Shown: one piece after another, positions 7,294-14,802 of the stretch
How the letters are laid out: each line of letters opens with the position of its first letter
Position numbering within the stretch: position 1 is the first letter of the stretch
From: Chloroflexota bacterium
GTDB taxonomy: Bacteria; Chloroflexota; Ktedonobacteria; Ktedonobacterales; Ktedonobacteraceae
Direction of reading: 5' to 3'
Assembly: GCA_902812455.1 (NCBI GenBank)
Contig: CADDZH010000060.1
Location: 1 to 31,505, forward strand
DNA: 31,505 bases
The notes under the pieces: generated by a model
Told to the model about the DNA's origin: nothing
Databases searched by the model: none
Seen by the model: the letters and a program-made list of their open reading frames with translations, nothing else
Position numbers and translations under genes: made by a program

Positions 7294-7749
7294 ATGTATA
7301 TGCATGTGCTTTCCTGGCAACAGGTTGATTTCGCAGGGGTAGTGCTGAGCGGACTTGTGGCCGGCTACGTCATGGCCATCGCCGGGCTGTGGGCGGGAGC
7401 CGTTCCGGGATTGGTGGCCTTCGATATTGCCGATTTCGGACGCCGCTATATGGTCTCCGACCGCCCCAGCGCCTGGCTGCTGGGCTTTGCCTCCCACCTG
7501 GTCAATAGTATCCTGCTGGTGCTGCTGTGGGCCATGCTCATTGTGCCCAATTTCCCGTGGCCGCGTCCGCTCGTAGGCCTCGTCTGGGGCGTGTTCCTGG
7601 CGGTGGTGCTGGCGGGTGGACTCATCGTCCCGCTCTCCGGCCTCGGCTTCATGGGCTGGAAGTCCGGGGGCCCGCGCTTTGCGGCAACAACCTTGCTGCT
7701 GCATACGCTCTGGGGACTCCTCATTGGGCTGCTGTACACTGGGAGTTGA
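7294..7749 (+). CDS. small polytopic membrane protein, unknown
   Basis: A 151-residue protein with four likely membrane spans, about 13-42, 61-83, 88-113 and 128-149. No known motif was recognised. The conserved-looking loop FDIADFGRRYMVSDRPSAW lies between spans 1 and 2. The first ATG (7294) is only 2 bases after GGAG, while the one at 7300 is at 8 bases and may be the true start. It ends 3 bases before the debranching enzyme, so the two are almost certainly co-translated. Confidence 0.72.
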   Translation: MYMHVLSWQQVDFAGVVLSGLVAGYVMAIAGLWAGAVPGLVAFDIADFGRRYMVSDRPSAWLLGFASHLVNSILLVLLWAMLIVPNFPWPRPLVGLVWGVFLAVVLAGGLIVPLSGLGFMGWKSGGPRFAATTLLLHTLWGLLIGLLYTGS

Positions 7750-7752
7750 AGG

Positions 7753-9954
7753 ATGAACGTTGGTACTCGCGTCCCGCAACCCTACCTCATCCTGTGGGGC
7801 AGCGGGGTGGCGCTTTCTTGCAGCCTGGAGGGAGAGGTCCTGGCCGAAGAGCTGCACGGGCTCTTTGCCGGGGATACCCGCGTGCTTTCGACGTACCAGC
7901 TTCTGGTAAGCGGGCAGGCCTGGCGCTTGCTCGGGCGCTCGCATGTCGGGCATGGCACCGCCCAGTGGGAGTATCAGAATACCCTGCTGCGCGATGCGGT
8001 CGGCGAGATAGCACCCGGTACACTGCTGCTCACGCTCAGGCGACGCGTGGACTGCGCGCTGCACGATGACCTGCATCTGCAAACGTTCGCAGAGCGACCC
8101 ATCAAGCTTCAGTTCACGCTGCACCTGGATGCGGACTTCGCCGATATCTTCGAGGTGAAGAGCCAGTCGCTGCCGCCCCGCATGAGGATCCGGCGGACGG
8201 CTCACCAGCAGGGTATAGCGCTCTCTTACGAGAAGGATGGCTTTCGGCGCGGCCTCGAAATCAGCCTGGATCCGGCCTTTGGTCACCCCGTCTTCGTCGG
8301 GACACGCGTCGTGTTCGAGCTGCAGCTCAACCCCGGTGCCTCCTGGACATGCTGTGTGGAAGCCAGGCCCGAGGTCGATGGCACCCTGTTTGCGTTCTCA
8401 GGCGATCCCCACCAGCCCGAGCCGAACCCGGTACCTGACACCCAGCGGCTATCGATTCAGACCGACTCGCTCCTGGAGGACCCCTTCACCCAGGGACGTG
8501 CTGACCTGCACGCGCTCGCCATCCCGCAGGCGGATCATCCACCCTATGTCGCCGCCGGCGTGCCCTGGTTCCTGACGCTCTTTGGCCGCGATCCACTCAT
8601 GGCAGCTCTCATGACTGGCCTCGATGGAGTATGGTCTGCCAAAGGGGCACTCGCTGCCCTGGCTGAGCTGCAGGCAGCCGAGCGGGATGACTGGCGAGAT
8701 GCTGAGCCTGGCAAGCTGCTCCATGAATGCCGCCGGGGGGAACTGGCCAGCCGCAACCGCATCCCCTTTGACCCAGCCTACTATGGCACGCACGATACCC
8801 CTGCGCTCTATTGCCTGACGCTCTGGCATGCCTGGCGTTGGACCGGCGATGACCAGCTCCTTGCGGCCCATCTAGGGGCAGCCAGGGCAGCCCTGCGCTG
8901 GTGTGACGACCTGGGTGATCGCGACGGCGACGACCTCTTGGAGTATGCGACACGCAGCCCCAAAGGTTACTATAATCAGAGCTGGAAGGATGCGGGCGAT
9001 GCCGTGGTACATGCCAATGGAAGCCTCGCGAGGCTTCCGCTGGCGACCGTGGAGCTGCAGGGCTATCTCTTTACGGCACGCCTGGCCATGGCTGAACTGC
9101 TGGAGGTTCAGGGGGAACAGGCCGAGGCCGAGCGCCTCCGCCAGGCGGCACGCACACTGCGCACGATCGTGGAAGAGCGCTACTGGCTGGAGGAAGAAGG
9201 CTTTTATGCCTTCGCGCTCGATGGGCAGAAGCAGCAGGTAGCCAGCATCTCCTCCAACCCTGGGCATCTGCTCTGGTGTGGGTTGCCCGCTCCACAGCGA
9301 GCGGCGGCTGTGGCCGAGCGCTTGCTCAAGCCCGACCTCTTCAGTGGCTGGGGACTGCGCACGCTCTCCTCACAGAACCCGGCCTACAATCCGCTCTCCT
9401 ACCAGCGCGGCTCGGTCTGGCCACACGATACGTTGCTGGCGGCAGCCGGCCTCTGGCGCTACGGCCACTATGAGGAGGCCAGTACGTTGATCCGGGCGAT
9501 CCTGGAAGCAGCCGGGACCTTCGAGCAGGCCCGGCTGCCAGAGCTGTTTTGTGGCCTTCCCCGCGCGCACGACCTGCCGGTACCCTACGAGCAAGCGAAC
9601 ATCCCGCAGGCCTGGGCAGCCGCCGCACCCATCCTGGCGGCCCAGCTCTTCCTCGGCCTCCTTCCTGATGCCCCGCGAAAGCGTTGCTTCGTGTCGCCCT
9701 GGCTACCGGACTGGTTGCCCTCTTTGGAGGTGCGAGGTATCGCCATTGGCGAGGGCGATCTCTCCATCACGGTGGCCCGGCATGGCACCGAGACGGTGAT
9801 CGAGCAGGTGAAGGGCCAGCACATCGAGGTGATCGAGGGGGCAGTGGAAGCCCCTTTGTGGGGGATGCCGCCGCGGCATCCCGACAAGGGACAGGAGAGC
9901 AAGCTGGGACAGGTATCTACGAAGGAGAAAGGGGATGCAAGCAAGGACACCTGA
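7753..9954 (+). CDS. amylo-alpha-1,6-glucosidase / glycogen debranching enzyme family
   Basis: A 733-residue cytoplasmic protein with an N-terminal beta-rich glycogen-debranching domain (about 5-210; HGLFAGDTRVLSTYQLLV near the start) and a C-terminal (alpha/alpha)6-barrel (about 240-690). Barrel landmarks are GVPWFLTLFGRDPLMA near 269, NQSWKDAGDA near 407 and QRGSVWPHDT near 550. These belong to the GH133-type family that hydrolyses alpha-1,6 branches of glycogen-like glucans. A signal peptide is absent. The C-terminal tail after about residue 695 is encoded through a large palindromic hairpin (9852-9890) and looks non-native. It follows the membrane protein by 3 bases and overlaps the truncated SDR at 9935. 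Confidence 0.92.
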   Translation: MNVGTRVPQPYLILWGSGVALSCSLEGEVLAEELHGLFAGDTRVLSTYQLLVSGQAWRLLGRSHVGHGTAQWEYQNTLLRDAVGEIAPGTLLLTLRRRVDCALHDDLHLQTFAERPIKLQFTLHLDADFADIFEVKSQSLPPRMRIRRTAHQQGIALSYEKDGFRRGLEISLDPAFGHPVFVGTRVVFELQLNPGASWTCCVEARPEVDGTLFAFSGDPHQPEPNPVPDTQRLSIQTDSLLEDPFTQGRADLHALAIPQADHPPYVAAGVPWFLTLFGRDPLMAALMTGLDGVWSAKGALAALAELQAAERDDWRDAEPGKLLHECRRGELASRNRIPFDPAYYGTHDTPALYCLTLWHAWRWTGDDQLLAAHLGAARAALRWCDDLGDRDGDDLLEYATRSPKGYYNQSWKDAGDAVVHANGSLARLPLATVELQGYLFTARLAMAELLEVQGEQAEAERLRQAARTLRTIVEERYWLEEEGFYAFALDGQKQQVASISSNPGHLLWCGLPAPQRAAAVAERLLKPDLFSGWGLRTLSSQNPAYNPLSYQRGSVWPHDTLLAAAGLWRYGHYEEASTLIRAILEAAGTFEQARLPELFCGLPRAHDLPVPYEQANIPQAWAAAAPILAAQLFLGLLPDAPRKRCFVSPWLPDWLPSLEVRGIAIGEGDLSITVARHGTETVIEQVKGQHIEVIEGAVEAPLWGMPPRHPDKGQESKLGQVSTKEKGDASKDT
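9852..9890. repeat. palindromic hairpin inside the debranching enzyme gene
   Basis: GGGATGCCG (9862-9870), loop CCG, CGGCATCCC (9874-9882) is a perfect 9-bp stem. It is extended by CCCTTTGT (9852-9859) pairing with ACAAGGG (9884-9890) across a small bulge. This is an REP-like structure within codons 700-713, near the 3' end of the gene. Confidence 0.7.
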
Positions 9955-10036
9955 GGTGGTGGTGGTGACCGGGGCCTCGGCCGGTGTGGGACGGGCCATT
10001 GTTCGTGCCTTTGCAAGAGCGGAAACCGCAAGGTGA
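9935..10036 (+). pseudogene. truncated SDR oxidoreductase (N-terminal 33 residues only)
   Basis: Begins MQARTPEVVVVTGASAGVGR, a clear SDR beta-alpha-beta start with TGxxxGxG, continues AIVRAFARAE, then stops at TGA 10034-10036. Normal SDRs need at least 230 residues. The ribosome-binding site AAGGAGAAAGGGG lies inside the debranching gene, whose last 20 bases it overlaps, so it was once the next gene of the block. No downstream part of an SDR is visible; the sequence that follows belongs to a different, less GC-rich gene. Confidence 0.8.
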
Positions 10037-10076
10037 ACCAGATGCTCATCTTGTTGTAAGCGCAGAGGGACTATGC

Positions 10077-11003
10077 ATGATCCAGGAATCCTTTCTTGTC
10101 CACCCACGCGCGCCTTTTCGTCTCGATCTGACGGTCTGGGCGCTGCGAAGAAGGGCAAGCAATCGCATTGATCAGTGGGATGGAACAACCTATACGCGCA
10201 TCTTTGTTGTTGACAGCGTGCCCGTGAAAGCCAGCCTGTCGCAGCGGCACACAGGCAAGGCCCCGGAACTGCTGGTCAACGTGTGCAGCCCCACACCACT
10301 TGCACAGCTCGCATCACAGATCAGAGCATCGCTCCAGCGCATGCTTGGCTTCCAGATCGATGTGACGGGATTTTATACACTGGCAGCGAACGATACGCTC
10401 TTGTCTCCTCTGGCGCAACACTTCCTGGGACTGAAGCCACCTCGTTTCCCCAGTGTGTTCGAAGCCTTGCTCAATGCGTTTGCCTGTCAGCAAGTGAGCC
10501 TTGATGTTGGCATTGTGCTGCTCAATCGATTGACAGCCACCTTTGGCAGGAAATTTGATGAGAATTGGCCAGCGTTCTCTGCGTTTCCAGAACCCGAGGC
10601 GTTGGCCAGCGCTTCCGCAGAGCGTATACGCGCGTTAGGCTTTAGCTATCAGAAGGCGCGAGCCATGATTGAACTGGCCACAGCGCTCGCGAATAACCAG
10701 CGAGATTTTTCACTGCTTGAAGCAATGAACAATGAAGAGGCAAGCAGGTACTTATCGTCCATACGAGGCGTTGGCCGGTGGACGGCAGAATATGTCTTGC
10801 TTAGAGGATTAGGTAGACTTGATACCTTTCCAGGAGATGATGCCGGCGCGCAAAAGAATCTGCAGCGGCTCCTCCATCTCGAGGAAAAACCGACCTATGA
10901 ACGCATCAAAACATTGACAGCACCATGGCAACCCTATGCGGGATTCGTCTATTTTCATCTACTGCTCGAGAAGTTGTACCAGCAGGGCTCTCTCTCGCAA
11001 TGA
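10077..11003 (+). CDS. DNA-3-methyladenine glycosylase II-like (AlkA, HhH-GPD superfamily)
   Basis: Removes alkylated purines in base excision repair. In the 308-residue protein, residues 1-115 form an AlkA-type N-terminal beta domain. The helix-hairpin-helix is SSIRGVGRWTAEY (227-239), and the catalytic aspartate is Asp255 in DTFPGDDAG, matching Asp238 of E. coli AlkA. The frame is open back to 9984, but the ATG at 10077 has AGAGGGA 6 bases before it. The protein starts with no spare residues relative to AlkA. The gene lies between two broken oxidoreductase genes and uses less GC-rich codons than the block to its left. No ada gene is next to it. Confidence 0.9.
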   Translation: MIQESFLVHPRAPFRLDLTVWALRRRASNRIDQWDGTTYTRIFVVDSVPVKASLSQRHTGKAPELLVNVCSPTPLAQLASQIRASLQRMLGFQIDVTGFYTLAANDTLLSPLAQHFLGLKPPRFPSVFEALLNAFACQQVSLDVGIVLLNRLTATFGRKFDENWPAFSAFPEPEALASASAERIRALGFSYQKARAMIELATALANNQRDFSLLEAMNNEEASRYLSSIRGVGRWTAEYVLLRGLGRLDTFPGDDAGAQKNLQRLLHLEEKPTYERIKTLTAPWQPYAGFVYFHLLLEKLYQQGSLSQ

Positions 11004-11026
11004 TGAGCGGCTCCAGAGAGGAAGGG

Positions 11027-11178
11027 ATGCGAGTCCTGATCACAGCAGGAAATTCAGGCAGGCGGGTATCCCCTGGACGATCCTGCGCACCACCCAATTT
11101 CATGACCTGGTCTTGCAGCTCCTGCAATCCTTCGGCATCGACACGCGGGCAGAAGTGCCAATTCCTGGGCCCTCATGA
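11027..11178 (+). pseudogene. remnant of an NmrA-like NAD(P)-binding protein
   Basis: An ATG at 11027 behind GAGGAAGGG gives MRVLITAGNSG, which looks like the first Rossmann strand of an atypical SDR. After a frame change, the second frame reads AGIPWTILRTTQFHDLVLQL and stops at 11176-11178. That is the substrate-domain segment of NmrA/YwnB-like proteins, usually about 100 residues further on. The gene therefore seems to have lost its middle and its C-terminus. It overlaps the 3' end of the hsp20 gene by 6 bases. Confidence 0.65.
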
Positions 11179-11580
11179 CTGAACGCATGCGGGAGGATGC
11201 CCGGCATTGCCTTTGCGCTCGCCATGCGTTGGCGTGAGCCGCTCGAGCACGAGGTGCGCCGGGAGGGTCTGCTCACTGATAGGCAAGGTCACCAGCAGCA
11301 CGCCATTGCCGTAGGTAACGTTGGCACACGTGGCATTGACTGCGATGGGCAGCATCAACTCACGGTGATAGGCGCCAACGCTCCATTCATCCAGCAGGAG
11401 TTGCTTGACCTCCTTGAGCATGCCGCGCAGATCGCCATGAAGAATCAGGCGGCCGTCAGCGGTAACTTCGACGACAATATCTTCGGGTTCCAGTCCCGCC
11501 ATCGGTGCCGCCACCATCAGGCGCTCATCAGTGCGATAGACCTTGACCGGAATATGCTGCTGCTTCTGTGTTTCTTGCAT
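11173..11580 (-). CDS. Hsp20 / alpha-crystallin family small heat shock protein
   Basis: A 135-residue ATP-independent holdase chaperone. The alpha-crystallin domain spans about 10-100 and ends with the conserved GVLLVTLP (93-100) of the A-x-x-x-n-G-v-L motif. The C-terminal tail is loose and lacks a clear I-x-I anchor. The ATG at 11580 follows AAAGGGGAG; the 16 in-frame codons upstream belong to the HAM1 gene's end. Only one base separates it from the HAM1-type gene, so both form an operon. Confidence 0.9.
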   Translation of the reverse strand: MQETQKQQHIPVKVYRTDERLMVAAPMAGLEPEDIVVEVTADGRLILHGDLRGMLKEVKQLLLDEWSVGAYHRELMLPIAVNATCANVTYGNGVLLVTLPISEQTLPAHLVLERLTPTHGERKGNAGHPPACVQS

Positions 11581-11581
11581 G

Positions 11582-12151
11582 TTACTCCCCTTTCGTTCCT
11601 CGGTCTGCCGAAGAGAGATAGGCTTCAAGCTTTTTAAGCGCGATGGCTCGTATCGATGTTTCCTGGCCTTCCTCCTCTGTCATCTCCGCCCAGGTCTTGT
11701 GAGAGCCACTGGGAATAAAAATGGAATCCCAGCCAAAGCCATGGCTGCCTCGCGGAGTGAGAGCAATCGACCCTTCTTTGGCGCCGGTGAAAGCGTGAAA
11801 CGCTTGCCCGTCATACAAGCCAAAGTGGATAGAAGCCAATGCTGATCGCTCTGGAGTCCCGTCGAGCAGTCGACAGAGTCCTTCCGGGCCTAACTCTGCT
11901 AAAAACCATTTAATGAATGGTCCTGGTAATCTCCCCCAGGCGACGAATTGCAGTGAACTATCTTCTACCAGCACTGGGGAGAGGACCTGCTGAAATGCTT
12001 CTCTGGCTTTATACTTGATGATGGTCGCGACATCAAGCGATTGGATTTCGATGAGATCCATGGTTTTATGAAGCACCGGGAAGCGGAGGTAGTGGCTGAG
12101 AAGCTGCGCTTTTCCCGGATTACTTGTGACGTAGATCAGCGAGTCAATCAT
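11582..12151 (-). CDS. non-canonical purine NTP pyrophosphatase, HAM1/RdgB family
   Basis: Hydrolyses ITP, XTP and their deoxy forms to monophosphates, keeping damaged purines out of DNA and RNA. The 189-residue protein carries the family's TSNPGK (9-14), VEDSSL with LPGPFIKWF after it, and GFGWDSIFIPSGSHKTWAEM (the F-x-P and K-T/S-x-A-E signature). GGGGAAAGG precedes the ATG. It is followed after one base by hsp20. The family is slightly divergent from RdgB (DSSL in place of DSGL), so a related NTP substrate is possible. Confidence 0.88.
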   Translation of the reverse strand: MIDSLIYVTSNPGKAQLLSHYLRFPVLHKTMDLIEIQSLDVATIIKYKAREAFQQVLSPVLVEDSSLQFVAWGRLPGPFIKWFLAELGPEGLCRLLDGTPERSALASIHFGLYDGQAFHAFTGAKEGSIALTPRGSHGFGWDSIFIPSGSHKTWAEMTEEEGQETSIRAIALKKLEAYLSSADRGTKGE

Positions 12152-12219
12152 CCTTTCCCCTTACTGTAAAGAGTGTGATTTTTATCGCAGTGTTCTTGAT
12201 GGAGGTGTGCTACGCTATT

Positions 12220-12228
12220 ATTATAGCA
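12220..12228 (-). promoter_or_regulatory. extended -10 promoter of the HAM1-hsp20 operon
   Basis: On the minus strand TGC-TATAAT is a perfect extended -10 element. It lies about 70 bases before the start codon at 12151. No good -35 is present. A short inverted repeat, GCTAT/ATAGC, overlaps the -10. No CIRCE element was found, so HrcA control is unlikely. Confidence 0.55.
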
Positions 12229-12360
12229 TAACATGCAGGCTCCGGGCCGCTATGACACACCTCATGTTGAGCAGTGGAGGAAGGCAGGAATGATCATTGA
12301 GCATGTCACAGCAGAGAGGGGAGCGGGCGTGATCCATCCCGCTAACTCCACAGCCTCTCC

Positions 12361-12395
12361 TTGACGCATAATGCGTCTATCGCTATACTTCTGCC
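12361..12395 (+). promoter_or_regulatory. sigma-70 promoter of a leaderless gene with overlapping palindrome
   Basis: TTGACG (12361-12366), 17-base spacer, TATACT (12384-12389). The ATG of the next gene begins 6 bases after the -10, exactly where transcription should start, and there is no ribosome-binding site. The perfect palindrome GACGCAT-A-ATGCGTC (12363-12377) covers the -35 and half of the spacer, so a bound repressor would shut the promoter. Confidence 0.75.
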
Positions 12396-13733
12396 ATGAG
12401 ATACAAGCGCTTGTTCATCTTGCTGCTGCTCCTGCTTGCCTCCCTGGCCTCCTGCAGCCCCGGTCATGTAGGCGGCAACGAGATCGCATTTGTGCGTGAT
12501 GGGCACCTCTGGACGATGGACCCCGATGGCGCTAACGCTTTTGAGGTCGTGAACGACAGTGTGCCTGTGGTTGGTTATGCCTGGTCTCCAACACACCGCA
12601 TATTTTTCTATCGCACCCTCGATCAGGCATTCGCCCGTACACCTGCTGGAAAACACCTCATCATTAATCCCATTACAGGATTGTTCGGAGATCTGCCCAG
12701 CACTCTCAACACAATCGGCATAGATGGCGGCTCGCCTATTCCTATCATGTTCTCCAATCCCTCTATCGACTTCAGCAATGCCTGGTGGAACACTTCAGGC
12801 ACCCGCCTGCTTTACCGCGAGGAATTCTCCCTTTTGACGCGCACACCCGCTACTGTCCAGTGGTGGGTGTCACAAAACGACCAGCCCGGCGGCATAGCGC
12901 GTAAAGCACTGCCCAACTCTTTCTCCATTCCCTCTATTGCTCCTTATAGTTTTTTGGCTATAGGAAATAACGAACGCGGTATCTTTACCACCACTCTCGC
13001 CGGAACCAATCTCCACTATATCGAGCAGGGCCAACTCCCCGGCCATCCCCTGCCCGCCACATTAGAGCGTATCTTATGGCAACCCGCTCATCATAATCCT
13101 GCCATCCTCTACGCTATTGCAACTGCTTCCGGCCATTCTGGATCATCCGGTAAGGCCAATTTAACTCTAGCGCTTGTGTTACGGGCAACGAATGGCCGCA
13201 CCACAATGCTCACCAGTTGCGCCTGCACCCAGTTTGCCTGGTCGCCTGATGGCAATCACATCTTGTATAGCAGCGGATCAACCTTTACCGTCCTCGATAT
13301 CAACACCGGCTCTTCGTTTTCCTTCAACGCTGAAACGAGCAGCGTGCCCTACTGGTCGCCCGGTAGCCGCTTCCTCTTACTTGATGGTCTTCACACCTTG
13401 CAGCTTGTTAATATTGCCACACGGCAGCAGCAGGTGGTATTGAGCGACGGAAGCGAGCCATCAGGGAGCGCAACTCCAGCGGCAATACCAGGCGTTCAGG
13501 CTTTGCTTCAACCTGTATCGAACAGCCTGTGGGCGCCCGATAGCCGTCATTTTCTCTTCCTCACACGCGGTCGCTTGCTCTGGCAAGGCAAGAAATTGGG
13601 CAGCCAGGGACTCTATACCGTGACAATCGACGATCGCGGGCAGCCACAGGGCCAACCAACGCTTGCCGACGCAGGGAACGATACAGAGGCTGGCTGGTCT
13701 TTCGAGGATGCCAATACATCTTTTCTATACTGA
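12396..13733 (+). CDS. lipoprotein with TolB/WD40-like beta-propeller
   Basis: A 445-residue exported lipoprotein. The N-terminus has two basic residues, a leucine-rich core and a lipobox LASC with Cys20. The rest is made of repeated strands of the PD40/TolB propeller type, such as EIAFVRDGHLWTMDPDG (about 29-45), FAWSPDGNHILYSS and SLWAPDSRHFLFLTRGRL. It probably binds a ligand or reports on the outside of the membrane; the ligand is unknown. The predicted mRNA is leaderless. The small acidic gene follows after 34 bases. Confidence 0.82.
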   Translation: MRYKRLFILLLLLLASLASCSPGHVGGNEIAFVRDGHLWTMDPDGANAFEVVNDSVPVVGYAWSPTHRIFFYRTLDQAFARTPAGKHLIINPITGLFGDLPSTLNTIGIDGGSPIPIMFSNPSIDFSNAWWNTSGTRLLYREEFSLLTRTPATVQWWVSQNDQPGGIARKALPNSFSIPSIAPYSFLAIGNNERGIFTTTLAGTNLHYIEQGQLPGHPLPATLERILWQPAHHNPAILYAIATASGHSGSSGKANLTLALVLRATNGRTTMLTSCACTQFAWSPDGNHILYSSGSTFTVLDINTGSSFSFNAETSSVPYWSPGSRFLLLDGLHTLQLVNIATRQQQVVLSDGSEPSGSATPAAIPGVQALLQPVSNSLWAPDSRHFLFLTRGRLLWQGKKLGSQGLYTVTIDDRGQPQGQPTLADAGNDTEAGWSFEDANTSFLY

Positions 13734-13767
13734 CACTGATTCTGAAAAAAGAGGAGGACAAAACGTC

Positions 13768-13959
13768 ATGAACCCGCTTGATCGAGATAACCTGTTCGGC
13801 GATTCGGACGATGAGATAGACGAAGCAGAATACGACGAACTGCTTTTACTTGAACGGCTTGAAAGCCTGCGCGAGGAAATGGAAGAACTGGGCGTAACCA
13901 CCCTGGCAGAAGTCATCCAGCGTATCGAAGAGATGCATCGCCGCCTGGATACCAGATAG
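13768..13959 (+). CDS. small acidic coiled-coil protein
   Basis: A 63-residue protein, strongly acidic at the N-terminus (SDDEIDEAEYDE) and then a heptad-like helix (LLLLERLESLREEMEELG, VIQRIEEMHRRL). It is not a family I recognise. GAGGAGG lies 10 bases before the ATG at 13768. It follows the lipoprotein gene closely and may be co-expressed. The stop codon is 2 bases from the livF stop on the other strand. Confidence 0.65.
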   Translation: MNPLDRDNLFGDSDDEIDEAEYDELLLLERLESLREEMEELGVTTLAEVIQRIEEMHRRLDTR

Positions 13960-13961
13960 CC

Positions 13962-14669
13962 TTATGCCCCTCCCAGATACGCCTGCCGTACCAGGTCATT
14001 GTTCAGCAGGTTTTGGGCAGTATCGCTCAACACGATCTTGCCGGTTTGCAAGACATAGCCCCGGTCTGCCAGGCTCAACGCCATCGAAGCGTTCTGCTCA
14101 ACGAGAAAAATAGTCACGCCCTCCTGGCGAATACGCAGGATCGTATTAAACACGGTCTCGACAAGGATGGGCGAGAGGCCCATTGAAGGCTCATCCATAC
14201 ACATCAGGCGCGGGCGGGACATCAGGGCGCGTCCCATAGCCAGCATCTGTTGCTCACCTCCGGACATGGTTCCTGCAACCTGCTTTAATCGCTCCTTGAG
14301 CCTGGGAAAAATCTGGAAAACGTGATCGAGGTCTTGATTGATTTCTTTCCGGTTTGAGCGGATGTATGCTCCCATCTCCAGGTTCTCAAGCACTGTCATG
14401 CGCGGAAAAATACGCCGGGCTTCCGGCACGAGGGCCATACCTAAACGCACGATATCGCCTGGGAGCCTGTTCTCGATACGTTGCCCTTCAAACTCAATCG
14501 TTCCCCGGCGCGGGTGCACCAGGCCGAAGATAGTCTTCATCGTTGTGGTCTTGCCTGCTGCATTGGCTCCCAGCAGGCACACAATTTCACCCCGATTCAC
14601 TTCGAGCGAAACTCGCTTGAGCACCTGGCTAGGCCCATAATATGTATCTACATCCCTCAGTCGTAGCAT
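13962..14669 (-). CDS. livF: branched-chain amino acid ABC transporter ATP-binding protein LivF
   Basis: A 235-residue ATPase subunit of a HAAT-type importer. Walker A is GANAAGKTT (34-42), with Ala in place of the usual Gly at the fourth position but all required residues kept. The signature is MSGGEQ (135-140), and Walker B is LMCMDEP (155-161) with the switch His region replaced by VEQNA, as is normal for LivF. It is the last gene of the liv operon and is separated from livG by 133 bases that contain a strong stem-loop. Confidence 0.95.
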   Translation of the reverse strand: MLRLRDVDTYYGPSQVLKRVSLEVNRGEIVCLLGANAAGKTTTMKTIFGLVHPRRGTIEFEGQRIENRLPGDIVRLGMALVPEARRIFPRMTVLENLEMGAYIRSNRKEINQDLDHVFQIFPRLKERLKQVAGTMSGGEQQMLAMGRALMSRPRLMCMDEPSMGLSPILVETVFNTILRIRQEGVTIFLVEQNASMALSLADRGYVLQTGKIVLSDTAQNLLNNDLVRQAYLGGA

Positions 14670-14728
14670 CGTTATCCTCGTTTTGATAGAATCTCTAGAG
14701 CTTACCCGAAAAAAGGCCTGAATCCCAC

Positions 14729-14794
14729 AAGGGGAGTCACTACATATCCCCTCGTTTGAGATCAGAAGATGTAGTGGCCTCCCTTGGGGAGGCC
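14729..14794. repeat. intercistronic stem-loops between livG and livF
   Basis: GGCCTCCC (14776-14783), loop TTG, GGGAGGCC (14787-14794) is a perfect 8-bp hairpin. CACTACAT (14738-14745) also pairs with ATGTAGTG (14769-14776), and this pairing can extend to an imperfect 17-bp stem (14729-14745 with 14769-14785) that competes with the first hairpin. A bare hairpin without a U run in mid-operon suggests mRNA processing or partial termination rather than a full stop. Confidence 0.65.
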
Positions 14795-14802
14795 AGGTTT
14801 AT

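Noticed and set aside
6781..8286. A 501-codon open frame on the minus strand
   Set aside because: It lies opposite the DUF2090, membrane and debranching genes, is rich in Arg, His, Gln and Pro, and has no domain pattern; an antisense shadow in GC-rich DNA.
12150..12240. A CIRCE-type heat-shock element before HAM1-hsp20
   Set aside because: No TTAGCACTC-N9-GAGTGCTAA or near match is present.
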